Positions 11,210 through 21,420 of a stretch of DNA of 64,000 bases are shown piece after piece. The position numbers and the translations under genes were made by a program. The notes under the pieces are model-generated. The model ran no database searches. It saw only the letters and a program-made list of their open reading frames with translations, and was not told where the DNA came from. Location of the stretch: NCBI GenBank assembly GCA_018398805.1, contig JAGFBZ010002129.1, positions 620,001 to 684,000 on the forward strand. Reading direction: 5' to 3'. The DNA comes from Hirundichthys speculiger (taxonomy: Eukaryota > Chordata > Actinopteri > Beloniformes > Exocoetidae). The first letter of the stretch is position 1; each line of letters starts with the position of its first letter.

Positions 11210-12595
11210 CGCAGCAGCCGCACGGCTGGGCGAGTTGATAAAATACTTGGCAGGACCCGTGGATGACCTTTTTATCCGTGCTTAACACCAGGTAACCAGG
11301 CAACAACGCTTCTGATGAGACCCAAGGTCTGCACTTGGAGTCTCTCCCAGGTTAAGAGGTGTGGAGAATGTCATTGATGTTTCTATTTTTGTAATTGTGC
11401 AGATTGCCTGCATGGGGATTGAGGCCCCCCCCCCAGGACTCCGCACGGCCCAGAGAGATTTTATCTGCTGTCCTTGGATTAGCACGAATGCAACTGAGAC
11501 TTTTTCCACAGTCGAGTCAAATGTTGTGGGTCCGGCGTTTTAAATGGATCCAGCTTCTCGATTTTTATCTATTTTTTTTTCCTCCTCTTTCTTTGATTTT
11601 GTACCAACAGGCCAGTTGGGACGAGTTCAGGTCCCAGTTTCAAAAGCGTTGCTTTTTTAAAACTGAACTTTCCTTTCCTTTGACGGCTCGGCCAAGTTTT
11701 CTTTCACCCGTGTGCAACATCTCCCACAGTCTCGTCCTCACTGCATTGTAAGACACTTGACATCCTCCCCAACATGGATTAGAGAAAAATGGCAGTGCAA
11801 TACCTAAAAAAAATGAATGATCTAAGATTTATTTTTTTCTAAAACTCTTGAAATGAATCCTGCCAGATGGCAACTGCAGGCATTAATCCCCCTTAGAGGA
11901 ATATTACTCCTATAAGAAAAGCCCCACACACACTAAAACAGCAGCCTGTGGGGATTTGTTATATTTACAACTTCTTTCTTTTAAAATTTATTTCGCTATA
12001 ACTCTCCAAAGTCACAGCCGACAGCCCCAAAAAGAGGGTGTTAACGGCGATAGGTCAAATCAATACAGTCATTCTCCGCGCTGGCCTGTCAGAAACAATT
12101 ATAATTTGTGAAAGTGTGTGGAGAGATGATCGGGTCGTGACAGGCTGCCTGCAGTGTGGGATGTGCAACTGTGACACCGAAGCACGGAGGCAACGCAAGC
12201 GACAAAATGTGCTCCTGACCCGACGATGACTGTGAGTTTGACGGCTCATGCTGCGGCACTATTTGTTCTCCGGTCTGCGCTTGTGTGTGGGTTCCACGCG
12301 GACACTTCACTCAGTTTTTAAAGAAAAAAAATAATCTCGAGCACATTTTGAGAGTGCTTTTGTCAATTGTTTTCTTGTCACCCAGGACTTTTATTTGTGT
12401 GCGGAGGGTGAGATTTCAACCGAAAGTCACCCAGCTGGTGAAAGCAGCCAAGGAAAAACACAGTTGGACAAAAAAAAAAAATTGCGAATGACTCATTGAA
12501 TCTGTTAGATTGTTGTTAGAAACTGATAGGAAAAAAAAAAAAAAAAAAAAGAAACCCTCTGAAAAACTGAAAACAAGATTGAAACTCTTCCAACC
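11210..12595. other. Unassigned stretch
   Basis: No gene recognised. The part at 12030-12250 is non-repetitive with balanced composition. A-tracts occur at about 12468-12480 and 12530-12550. Confidence 0.4.
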
Positions 12596-12599
12596 CTGT

Positions 12600-12810
12600 G
12601 CTTGACAGTCTGGATGAGTTTTTCGTGCCGGTTTACTGTCTGTGGTTCATGGATTTGGCTGTGCATTAAAGCCAAACATCTTGTCTATCCAAGTGACATT
12701 GTTCCACAGGTTTTGTGGTTTATTCAGATGCAACTTTGCAAATCTAAACTGTGCTGGCACGATCTTTTTAGAGCGAAAAGGCTTTCTCCTGGCAACACTT
12801 GCAAGCGATC
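12600..12810 (-). pseudogene. Tc1-type transposase fragment
   Basis: The minus strand reads SVARRKPFRSKKI followed by RFAKLHLNKPQNLWNNV and KMFGFNAQP. This corresponds to the linker between the helix-turn-helix region and the catalytic domain of Tc1 transposases (usual motif GRVARRKP, then RFAKLHLN, then W..V.W.DE). The expected Trp-x-Asp-Glu first catalytic position reads WIDK, so the Glu is replaced. Both ends are truncated and the frame runs into a stop. A second Tc1 remnant begins about 60 bases away. Confidence 0.75.
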
Positions 12811-12867
12811 TACACTTTTGGAACGTTCTCTTGTGGGAAAACTGGTGAATGTGAAGTGTTTTCCAAG

Positions 12868-13545
12868 GGTAACACAGGGGGTCGAAGAAGTATTGAACAT
12901 GTCACCGTTTTTCTCAGTAAAAATATTTCTAAAGGTGCTATTGACGTGAAACTTTCACCAGATGTTGATAACAACCCATGCAGTCCACACACGCAAGGAA
13001 ATAAAACCATGGCTGTCCATGAATTAAGTCATGTGTGATAATGCAAAATGACAGAGGGAAAAAGTATTGAACGCATGCACTGAAATGTGTTTAATAGCGT
13101 TTGATGGTAATGACAGCTCTTTCTTCGCAGTCTTCAACTCTAATCTTCAGTTCTTTCTGTAGATTTCCGAGTTTATTCAAGTCAGGTGATTGGCTGGTTT
13201 CTCTGGAACAAATTAAAGAGTTTCCATGTCTGTGTTTGGGATCGTTGCCTTGCTAAAACTGTCCACCCTGATTTGATCTTTATCATCCTGGTAGGTGGCA
13301 GGAGATTTAAGTTTAAGATTTTTCCATCCATCCGTCAGTTACATGACGTTTGCCAGTAACGCATACTGAAAAACAGCTCCACACCATGATGTTCTGATCT
13401 CCAAACGTCACTCCTGGTATGGTGTTTCTGGGGTGATGTGTTTCACCGTGTGTATTCTGGCATCCGAAGAGTTCAGTTTTTGTCTCATCTGACCAGACAA
13501 TATTCTCCCACTATTTCAAAGGTTCATCCAAATGTTGTACAGCAA
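12868..13545 (-). mobile_element. Decayed Tc1-like transposon
   Basis: The left end (GGGGGTCGAAGAAGTATTGA and onward) resembles the terminal repeat of a Tc1 family. On the minus strand near 13510-13330 the translation ENIVWSDETKTELFG and GDQNIMVWSCFS matches the region around the first catalytic Asp of Tc1 transposases. Further on, degenerate sequence corresponds to the second Asp block and the C-terminus, with several stops and frameshifts. The right-hand end is missing beyond about 13545. This family differs from that of the fragment at 12600-12810. Confidence 0.75.
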
Positions 13546-14030
13546 ACTTTTTTTTTCTGTAGTTTTTAATTCTTTTCAAAATCAACCATTAGAAAACATT
13601 AACCATCCACTACACCACAAGCCTAAAATTTGAAGGGAAAAATTACAAAAGCACATAACATATGGAGAAATTAGTATTAATACAGAACTTTTTACACATC
13701 GACAAAGCGAAAACAGTCTTCAGTGTTGGGACTTGTTGGATGAGCTGGTTTATAACTCCCTGTGGCGCTTCCTCAGGAGAGATCGGAGGGAAGACTGCCC
13801 CCTGCTGGTCTCAGAGCTTCTTTTTTTTTTTAACCATATATTTTATTCAAGAAAGGTAATACAATACAGGACACATTTATATACAATGTCTTGAATTATT
13901 TTTCGTAGTTGAGTTTTCAAAAACCCATCACCCACACACCCACATGCAAAACAAATAGAATAGAATAGTACTTTATTATTCCCTCACCGGGGAAATTTGG
14001 TAAAAATCAAACAAGGTAACATGGCTGGGT
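13546..14030. other. Unassigned stretch with T-tract and LINE-tail-like motif
   Basis: No gene. A T-tract lies at about 13820-13831. The motif AGTACTTTATTATTCCCTC near 13967 followed by GGGGAAATT resembles a widespread fish repeat tail. I cannot delimit it. Confidence 0.35.
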
Positions 14031-14700
14031 CCATAACTGTGTTAAAGTCACCAGCAAGAATTAGGCTATGTGAATTTAAGTTCGGGAGAAGAGAGGCGAG
14101 TTTATTTGTAAAGCTAACATCATCCTAATTTGGGGCATAAATGCTTTCTAGTATTACTGGAGTATTGAAGAGTGAACCTGGTACTATGACAAATCGTCCT
14201 TGGGGGTCTGAGATTGTTTGGGATGGAGTGAACAATATTTTTTTATGGATCAAAATGGCTGTCCCCCGTGCTTTAATGTTGAAGTTAGAATCAAAGCACT
14301 GTCCAACCCAATTTTTCCTAAGCCTTACTTAGTCCTCTATTTTCAAATGTGTTTCTTGTAGAAATACTATTTCGGCGTTTAACCTCTTTAAGTGAGAAAA
14401 AATCTTTGCTCTTTTATTAGGTCCATTCATTCCTTTTATATTCCAGGTAATGAATCGGGTTGATGACACATCTATTTCAGCCCTGACATTAGACATCATT
14501 AGACATACTGCGTAGTTAACATTTAAAAGAAGAATGTGCACACCATAGTGTCTGTCAGTAAACTCCAAAAACATACAAGACAAAATAAAAATAGATATTA
14601 TCTTAGAAATGAGTCCCCTTCCAAACCTAAACAGAACATATCCTATGTCTGCCTCCCAAACATGGGCAGACTGCAGGCTCTCCTCTAACTTCTAACTTAT
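14031..14700 (-). pseudogene. L1/Tx1-type LINE fragment, endonuclease domain
   Basis: On the minus strand the translation reads RFITWNIKGMNGP, then FLQETHLK, then ESIYAPN and LILAGDFNTVMDP. These are successive motifs of the APE-type endonuclease at the start of L1-type ORF2: the N-x-G region, the catalytic Glu in QETHL, the Y.P block and the GDFN block. Two in-frame stops interrupt it (after KIED and after YAPN) and the reverse transcriptase part is missing because the copy ends near 14030. The stretch 14585-14700 is probably the sequence upstream of the endonuclease. Confidence 0.8.
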
Positions 14701-15235
14701 GATATGGCTTTTTGACCATTTACACCACAGACCACCTCAACAAACAAGGGTTTGGGTGAAAAGGCCACCAAAGAAGAGGTGGTTGCTGCTAATGATGAGC
14801 TGGCCTGTGGCTGTGGGCCATGTCAGCTACCTGCTCCACGTGAGCCGTTCATGACAAACTAGGACAGGTCCAGTTCATGGCTACAGTTAGCTTTTCTTTG
14901 TTAGCTAACTAGCTAAGATAAGTTAGCGATGGATAGCTGCAGCAAGTCTAGCAGACCTTAGCTTAGTTCTTGCAGTCCTCATTTCAGGCCACCCTTTGGC
15001 CCAGCTTTGAATTAACTGAGGTTGGGGTGGAGACAGTTGCTGCCAACACGGCGCCCTCTGTAGGCTCAAGGTGCTTTTACAATGCAAGCAGTTTTCTCTC
15101 ACTGCCACACACATATTAAGTAGATCAATTTATGAAAGAGAAACCAAGCGTCACTCTTTTTTCACTTGATCCCAATAATTACTCCTATTATTCTTATTAT
15201 CAAATTACACTATGCTTAACGTAAATGAAGACCAA
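14700..15235. other. Unassigned stretch
   Basis: No gene recognised. A GCTA-rich segment at about 14885-14930 contains short self-complementary GTTAGCTAAC-type words. Nothing else is structured. Confidence 0.4.
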
Positions 15236-15239
15236 ACAA

Positions 15240-15396
15240 CATGGGTTTTGGGTGGAAGGAAACCAGAGTACCAGTGGCAAACCAATGCAGACACAGAGAG
15301 AACATGCAAACTCCACACAGATAGAAGTGAGATCCAGCTTAACCTTTTAGCAGTGAGGGGTCAGTGAAAACCACTGCACTGCTGTGCTGCTCCTCA
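15240..15396 (-). repeat. tRNA-headed SINE
   Basis: Read on the minus strand, the segment starts GCAGCACAGCAGTGCAGTGG, a diverged tRNA-like head of the type GGCACGGTGGTGCAGTGGTTAG. It then runs through GTGTGGAGTTTGCATGTTC and TCTCTGTGTCTGC to a CCACCC motif. That body is the classic conserved middle of a widespread fish SINE. The distal tail is missing. It lies directly before the 3' end of the LINE at 15420-16760. Confidence 0.75.
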
Positions 15397-15419
15397 TGAG
15401 GAGTAAACGAGCAGCAGCT

Positions 15420-16760
15420 GCAGTAGGAGCCATCCCCACCATGGTAGGACCTGCCGAAGGAGAAGGGAGAGAGACTACAGAAGACAGACAATGTTAATGT
15501 TATTAAATGATCCAGGACAATCTTAAACCGAGATCGGAGAGACAGGGTGAAGATGTTCAGTGCACAAACCCCCCCCTCTTCCTCCCAGCAGCCTATAGCA
15601 GCATAACAAAATAAAAGTTCAGGGATAGTTGAGAGACTACAGAGTTAGAGGATTTATTAAAGATGAAGGTGATAAATCTAACCTTAAATGTAGAGAGGGA
15701 GTCTGCTTCCCAGGCTGGAGATTGATTCCATAGCAGAGGAGCTGATAGCTAAAGACTCTTCCCCCCTTTCTAGACCTTCAGACTCTTGGAACAGCAACTA
15801 AACCTGCATTTAGGGAGGAGAGTGTTCTACTAGGACAGAATAATGTCAAAGCTTTACCATTCAAGGCTTTGTATGTAAGAAGTAACATTTTTAATTCGAT
15901 TCTAGATTTAACAGGGAGCCAATGAAATGAAGCTGGAACTAATGAGATGTGATCTCTGTTCTCTGTTCTAGTTAATACTCATGCTGCAGCATTTTGGACC
16001 AGCTGAAGGTTTTTAACTATAACAATAATCCAGCCTACAGGTAACAAACGCATGGGTTAATTCTTCTGCATCCTCGAGTCATAATGTTCCTAATTTCCCT
16101 AATATTACGCAAATGAAAGTAAGATAACTTCATGACTAGCGTTATATGACAGTTAACTGCATGTAAAGTTAGACAGTTAACGAGTTAATGAGTTGAAAGA
16201 CAGGCCTTGATCAAAAATAACACCAATAATACTCTTTAACAGTAAAGCTAGAGGCTCAGGAAATGTTATCTAAATTAACTGTACAGCTCGAAGGGTGCCT
16301 CCAGGAGATACTTGGGACCAATTACAGCAACATCAGTTTTACCTGAATCAATAAGCAGGAAAGTAACCGTCAACCAGGTCTTCACATCTTTGATGCATAA
16401 TTCCAATAAAGTTGTGTCCTTGCGACCACATGAAGCTAAATACAGGTGAGTATCATCCACATAACAGTGAAAGTTATGCTAATGATGTTTCCTAAAAGGC
16501 AGCATATATAAGAAGACAAGTATAAGTCCAAGAACAGAACCCTGTGGTACTCCACAACTGGCCCTAGTACGACTGGAACAATCAGTATTTACATGGACAA
16601 ACGACTTCACTTGAACCATTTAAATACCATACCTTGAATTCCAACAACCTGCTCCAATCTATCAATAAAAAACTTCAGATCAGTACTTTTTGAAGGCTGC
16701 ATTGAGATCCAAGAGAACAAGATCAGAGACAGATCCACTGTGATGCCACCACCACAGTCT
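15420..16760 (-). pseudogene. L2/Rex1-type LINE, 3' half of reverse transcriptase
   Basis: The minus strand encodes, in order, GVPQGSVLG (16536-16553; the PQG block of the reverse transcriptase palm), DDTHLYL (about 16445-16460; the catalytic DD block), KTDVAVIGPK, and near 15900 a block reading LPVKSRIELKMLLLTYKALN that matches the conserved C-terminus of L2/Rex1-type elements. Stops and frameshifts separate the blocks. The 5' half, including the endonuclease, is absent, as is usual for LINEs truncated during insertion. Assignment to L2 versus Rex1 needs alignment. Confidence 0.8.
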
Positions 16761-17975
16761 CCCAAATCCCTGCTTGCTCAGGTGTGTTGTCCTACTTCAC
16801 AGCAGATCTCATGAGAAGGGCCTGAAAATTCTTAATAGGATTTAAGTCGGATGAGGAAGAAGAGCAGGTTGATATTTATGCTTCTTAATGCCTATTTCTG
16901 CACATAAAGATAATATTTACTGAATGCTGCTGATCTGGGAGCAGGTTTTACATGTTGATTATCAGTCAGTGATCAGCTTCACAATGTCCACGTGTCTAGC
17001 AGTTCATAGCAAAGTCTGCCTTCTACCATCAAGATTCAATTTAATTTTTTTTTTTTCTGTCTGTGGAACCTTTTGAAATCCTATTCACATAGTCTTACTC
17101 CTCTTAACCTCAGCCATCTTTTTGAGCACCTCAGTTCTTGTTCTTCTGAGAACAACTACCTTTGTGAAGAGATGATATTATCACTGTGTTTCCAGATGCT
17201 GTAGTTTTAAACAGCTGCATAGATTGAGATCAGCAGCTCCTTCAAAGCTGAAACATGACGTTTCCCAACAAGACACTTTAATACATTCAAAATGTTTGGA
17301 TCTCAAAAAACATTTTCATAAGTTATGTGGTTCTTCATAACACTTTGAATGCTTCAAGTGCAAATATATTGTATAAAATCCATCTTGAATATATCTATAA
17401 AAGCAAGGTTAGAACAGATTGTTGCTGAAATCTCACCTCAATATTTCTCTTCCCTTTACTCTGAAACTTGTCCTTCTAGGCTTAAACAACACTCTTTTCT
17501 CAGTTTCTGATGTTATAAAACCAAATGAAGGCTAAAGCTACACTCCCCACTTAATTGCAGTGGGTGAATTAAAACCAGAGTTTTTTACAAATGAATAACA
17601 CTGAGTCACGTTTTCGGTCATAAAGAATCCTCTTTTTTATCTTCTGAGGCCACAGACGCGTTGGCGTGCTCAAGGATTTGATGATCTTCATTCACTATAA
17701 CAGGGACTGTCCTAGAAACAGATAAGCAAATACGATAAATATATTATTTAAAAAAAAAAACAAAATAAAGAATGAGGCCTTGCCTAAAGTGTGAATCCCT
17801 GAGCAAGAAATGAACTCGTCAGATCTGTTAGCGTAACAAAGAGTCAGTGACTTTGGGAGTTGGGGCGGGCAGCAGACAGGTAACAGGTCGAATAAGCAAG
17901 GCAAACTAATTATTATTAATTACTATTAATGTATATTACTTTAACAATAATTAGCAAGTTCTAGTTCAAGTTCTA
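16761..17975. other. Mostly unassigned; possible Tc1-like scrap at 16770-16870
   Basis: On the minus strand near 16850-16790 the sequence reads SSDLNPIKNFQALLMRSAVK, reminiscent of the SPDLNPIENLW motif around the last catalytic residue of Tc1 transposases. The surroundings do not extend the match convincingly. The rest, including T- and A-tracts at about 17046 and 17751, shows no gene. Confidence 0.35.
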
Positions 17976-17979
17976 GACC

Positions 17980-19400
17980 TCAGAACTGGACTGATGTGGT
18001 CCACTCTTCTGGTCTTAGTGAGAACTTGGGCAGCAGCGTTCTGAATGAGCTGCAGCTGTCTAACTGATTTTTTAGATAAACCAGTAAAAACGCTGTTACA
18101 ATAATGAAGCCGACTGAAAATGAATGCGTGGACTAGTGTTTAGAGATTTTGCTTAGACAACAAGACAACAAGATCTTTTATTCTCGAGATGTTCTTCAGG
18201 TGATAGTAGGCTGATTTATTGATTGCCTTAATGTGTTTTTCCAAAGTTTAGATCTGAGTCCATCACTACACCTAGTGTAGCATAAATCATTGTTCGTTTC
18301 TGGCCTGATTGGTGGTTTTTAGATATATAGATTCAAGCTCTGTGGAGACCTGCAGTCATTTGTCTTTGGCACCAAAAACAATCACCTCAGTTTTGTTTTT
18401 GTTCAGCTGCAGGAAGTTAAGGCACATCCAGTCATTAATCTCCTCAATGCATTTACCGAGAGCCTGTACAGGGCCTCGGTCTCCAGGAGCTATTGTAATA
18501 TATATCTGTGTGTAGCTTTGGTAACTAATATTGTTGTTCTTTATAACCTGGGCCAGTGGGAGCATGTAGATGTTAAACAATAGAGGCCCCAGGATGGAAC
18601 CCTGGGGAACGCAACATGTAATTTTTGTCTGGTCAGATGTAAAGCTGCCTACTGACACAAAGTACTTCCTGTTCTCCAGGTACATAGGTAAGTTTTGAAC
18701 CAGTTCAGTGCAGCACCAGAGAGACCCGTCCAGTTCTCCAGTAGTTAGAGTAATAATATAATGTGGTCGAATGCAGTGCTGAGATCCAGTAAAACCAACA
18801 CTGATATTGTTCCAGCGTCTGTATTCAGACATATGTCATTCATGACTTTGGTAAGGACAGTCCCAGTGTTATGGTGCTGTCTGAAACCTGACTGGAAGAC
18901 ATCATAGCAGTTGTTGGCCTGTAGTTGTCTAAATTGTCTTTTTTTTTTTTTTAGGAGGGGTTTAATTGCAGCTGTTTTCAGTGGTTCTGGGAAAACACCC
19001 GACATTAAAGATGAGTTCACAATCTGCAGCAGATCCGGCTCCAAGATCTTTGAGACCTTTTTGAGAAAATCAGTGGGCAGGATGTCCAGACAGCAAGAAG
19101 AGGAGTTCAGTCGACGCAGGATGTCTTCTAGATCTTTATTGTTAATGGGATCAAACTGTGTCATGTTTAGACTTGGTGGACACAGCACATGGCCTGAACC
19201 TGCAGTTGATGGACCGACTGCTTGTCTAATATTTTGGATTTTGTCTGTGAAGAATTTGGCAAAGTCATTGCAGGCCTTGGTGGAATAAAGTTCAGGAGCT
19301 ACTGACGCAGGAGGGTTTCTTGACCTGTTGACTGTCGCAAATAAGGCCCGCGCGCTGTGACTGTTTTTAGTGATGATGTCAGAAAAAAAGGAATTTCTCG
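17980..19400 (-). pseudogene. L2-type LINE reverse transcriptase, catalytic ADD deleted
   Basis: The minus strand carries a long, nearly continuous L2-type reverse transcriptase. Visible in order are KACNDFAKFFTDKI upstream, [69 protein letters not shown], then [23 protein letters not shown] and the C-terminal HAF.FSRL-type region near 18150-18060. The family's catalytic SYADDTQLYI block here reads SYTQIYI: the Ala-Asp-Asp is missing as an exact three-codon deletion, so the enzyme would be inactive. There is also Cys for Gly before VPQGS and a frame break near 18780-18830. A T-tract interrupts the coding near 18945. Confidence 0.85.
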
Positions 19401-19794
19401 CATTCCTCAGAAGAAAACTTCACAACAAGGATAGTGATAACAATGCTTAAATAGTCCAGACAATGACTAACACCTGTGTAGATAATCAGTCCCTGGCACA
19501 GGATTATGGGAAATGAAGTCTGAAAGAAGCAGTTAGTACTCCGGTGAAGTCTCCCTCTGCTGGCGATCGGAAGGCCTGATTTGTGACAGTTAGGATCTGG
19601 GTTTGGTTTTGTGTTTTTTAAGGTTTTTTCTCGGTTGTCTTGAGTTTTATCTGGTTTTCTTGTATCCTTTTCTGTTAATGTTAACTTTACTTCCTGTTTT
19701 ACTTTGATAGACCGTCTTTGCCCTCTGAATCCTGTTTTGACTTGCGTCTCGTCAGCCTCTGTGCCTATATATATAATCTTGTCTTTGTCGTCCT
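19401..19794. other. Unassigned stretch with an open frame
   Basis: The minus strand stays open from 19858 down to 19379 (159 codons) without resembling any protein I know; it overlaps the LINE start and a repeat fragment, so it is probably fortuitous. Composition is ordinary. Confidence 0.4.
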
Positions 19795-19860
19795 GCTTCT
19801 TCCATAAACTGCTGTCACTCAGAAAGCCACACCCATAATTATGTATACATTTTGGCATCT
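19795..19860 (+). repeat. Dispersed fish repeat, short fragment
   Basis: The words GTCACTCAGAAAGCCACACC and ATAATTATGT match GTCACTCAAAAAGCCATGCC and CTAATTATGT at about 45427-45465, in the same order and orientation. It is probably the distal part of the same dispersed repeat family seen at 5600, 29500, 45415 and 56755. Confidence 0.5.
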
Positions 19861-21130
19861 AGTGCTCATTGGAGAATCGCTGAAGGAGCATCTCTGCACC
19901 CTGAAAACTGAGTGCTGACTTAACTTCTGTCCATATAGTTATCAAAATAATTAATCTGTTACCTTCTGATGCTGTATTTTGTTACAATCGTAGTTGTTTA
20001 CAGGCTGGACGCAAACTCATGAAACCACATCTGGTTCTCTGCTGCTCTTTTTACTTTACAACAGATGGTTAACTGATGTTTAATAAAATAATTTAGGATT
20101 GCCTATAAAACCCTAAAAAAACAGCACTGTTCAAAGACAAAGCATACATGTAAAAATATCAAGGTACTGGACATTTCTTTTTTTTTTTAAATGTACAACT
20201 TTGCAGAACCTCTCACTACACCTTTCTCTTCAAAGTGTTCTTTTTTAGCCTCAGCAGGGCACTGCTGCACAGGTCACAGTGACACAATCATTTTGCAAAG
20301 CAAGTGACACAATCAGCACCTACATAAATCATATCGGCGCAGCCAAGCCCCAAGGCGCCTGCTGCAGCGGAGGTTTAGTGGCTCACCTCCAGAATGCAGC
20401 CTGCCAATCAGCAGACTGACAGATGACAGATGGCTGAGAGCCACTACTCAGCACTGCCACACCGTTGCTGGGACTTATTTTCAAAAATGACAACCGTAAT
20501 GATTCACTTGAACTCGTCGGTGGACCGCTGGATTGCTGGCTGTTAGCGGCCGGAGAGATCATCTGATGTCTTTTGCTGGGTGGATCACGTTTGATGACAC
20601 TGCCATGAAGTCATGCATGCTTTTGAAATTATTCGTGTCAGTTTGAGTTGATCTCAGATGACATATATAACTGCATCATAACACCCATCAGCTGTAAGCA
20701 ATCACTAATTTTTTCTGTCGTTGCCTTTTTTTGTGGTTTATACTCATATTTGATCATTCAGACATGCTTCGTTTGGGAATGGAAGCTTCAAAGTATAAAA
20801 TGAAAAGGATTTTCGTATGAATGTGCTAAGAAGGAAAATTGATTTATTTATTATTACCATCAGAGTGAAGGGTCTTATGCCTTTTTGATTTAATCTAGAA
20901 TTTATAATCTTGTATCGTTGGATTTACACTACTTATGTTTCCTTTCAGAGAACATGTTATAGGCCTATCTGATCATGTATACTCATTCAAATAAAGAAGC
21001 AATAAAACATATTGCTTATTAGAAATGGGATTTGGGAGGGAATTAAGGGAATATTGATCTAAAAAAAGAAAAAACATTGCCATCCCAAAGAACTGCATTA
21101 CAAACACATCAAACAAGACTGTTGGTTACT
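19861..21130. other. Unassigned, repeat-poor stretch
   Basis: No gene recognised. The segment 20220-20700 is non-repetitive, moderately GC-rich and contains a doubled TGACAGATGACAGATGGC word that resembles homeodomain cofactor sites. It may be conserved non-coding DNA, which cannot be judged from one sequence. Confidence 0.35.
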
Positions 21131-21136
21131 CTCAAA

Positions 21137-21420
21137 TCATCCTTTTATTCTGATCAAACCTGTAAGTGCATCAATGGTAAAGTGGATGAGTCTTAATCTT
21201 CTGCTCAGCAGCTGTTTTTGCACCCTCAGTGATGTTTGTTCGTCTCTGTGTCCTTTGAGGATTTGAGCTATGAGCTGTTGGGTGTTAGTCTCTGCTGAAG
21301 CGGAGATGGTTCCTGTGGTCTGCAAGGTCCCTTGATGTCTTCTCGTACTCCCTCACCTTGGCAATGGCGGTCGTTCCAAGGTGCAGAGCAGTGCGCTGGT
21401 GTAAAGTCATCCAGGTCTAC
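21137..21420 (-). pseudogene. Penelope-like element fragment
   Basis: On the minus strand one frame reads KVREYEKTSRDLADHRNHLR. After a +1 change the next frame reads QKQLLSRRLRLIHFTIDALT up to a stop near 21137. The RDLADHRNHLRF motif followed by a basic helical stretch matches what I recall of the N-terminal region of fish Penelope-like retroelement proteins, upstream of the reverse transcriptase. Only this short part is present and it is frameshifted. An alternative is a terminal exon of an unknown host gene with an acceptor at CTTGCAG near 21325. Confidence 0.5.

Noticed and set aside
16770..16870. A Tc1-like DLNPIKNF motif on the minus strand
   Set aside because: The similarity does not extend beyond about 20 residues, so it is mentioned only within an unassigned stretch.
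19379..19858. A 159-codon minus-strand frame upstream of the L2 LINE
   Set aside because: It does not match L2 proteins in that frame and overlaps a fragment of the dispersed repeat; probably chance.
21137..21325. A terminal exon of a host gene with acceptor CTTGCAG
   Set aside because: The adjoining frame carries a Penelope-like motif across the proposed splice site, which explains the coding look better.
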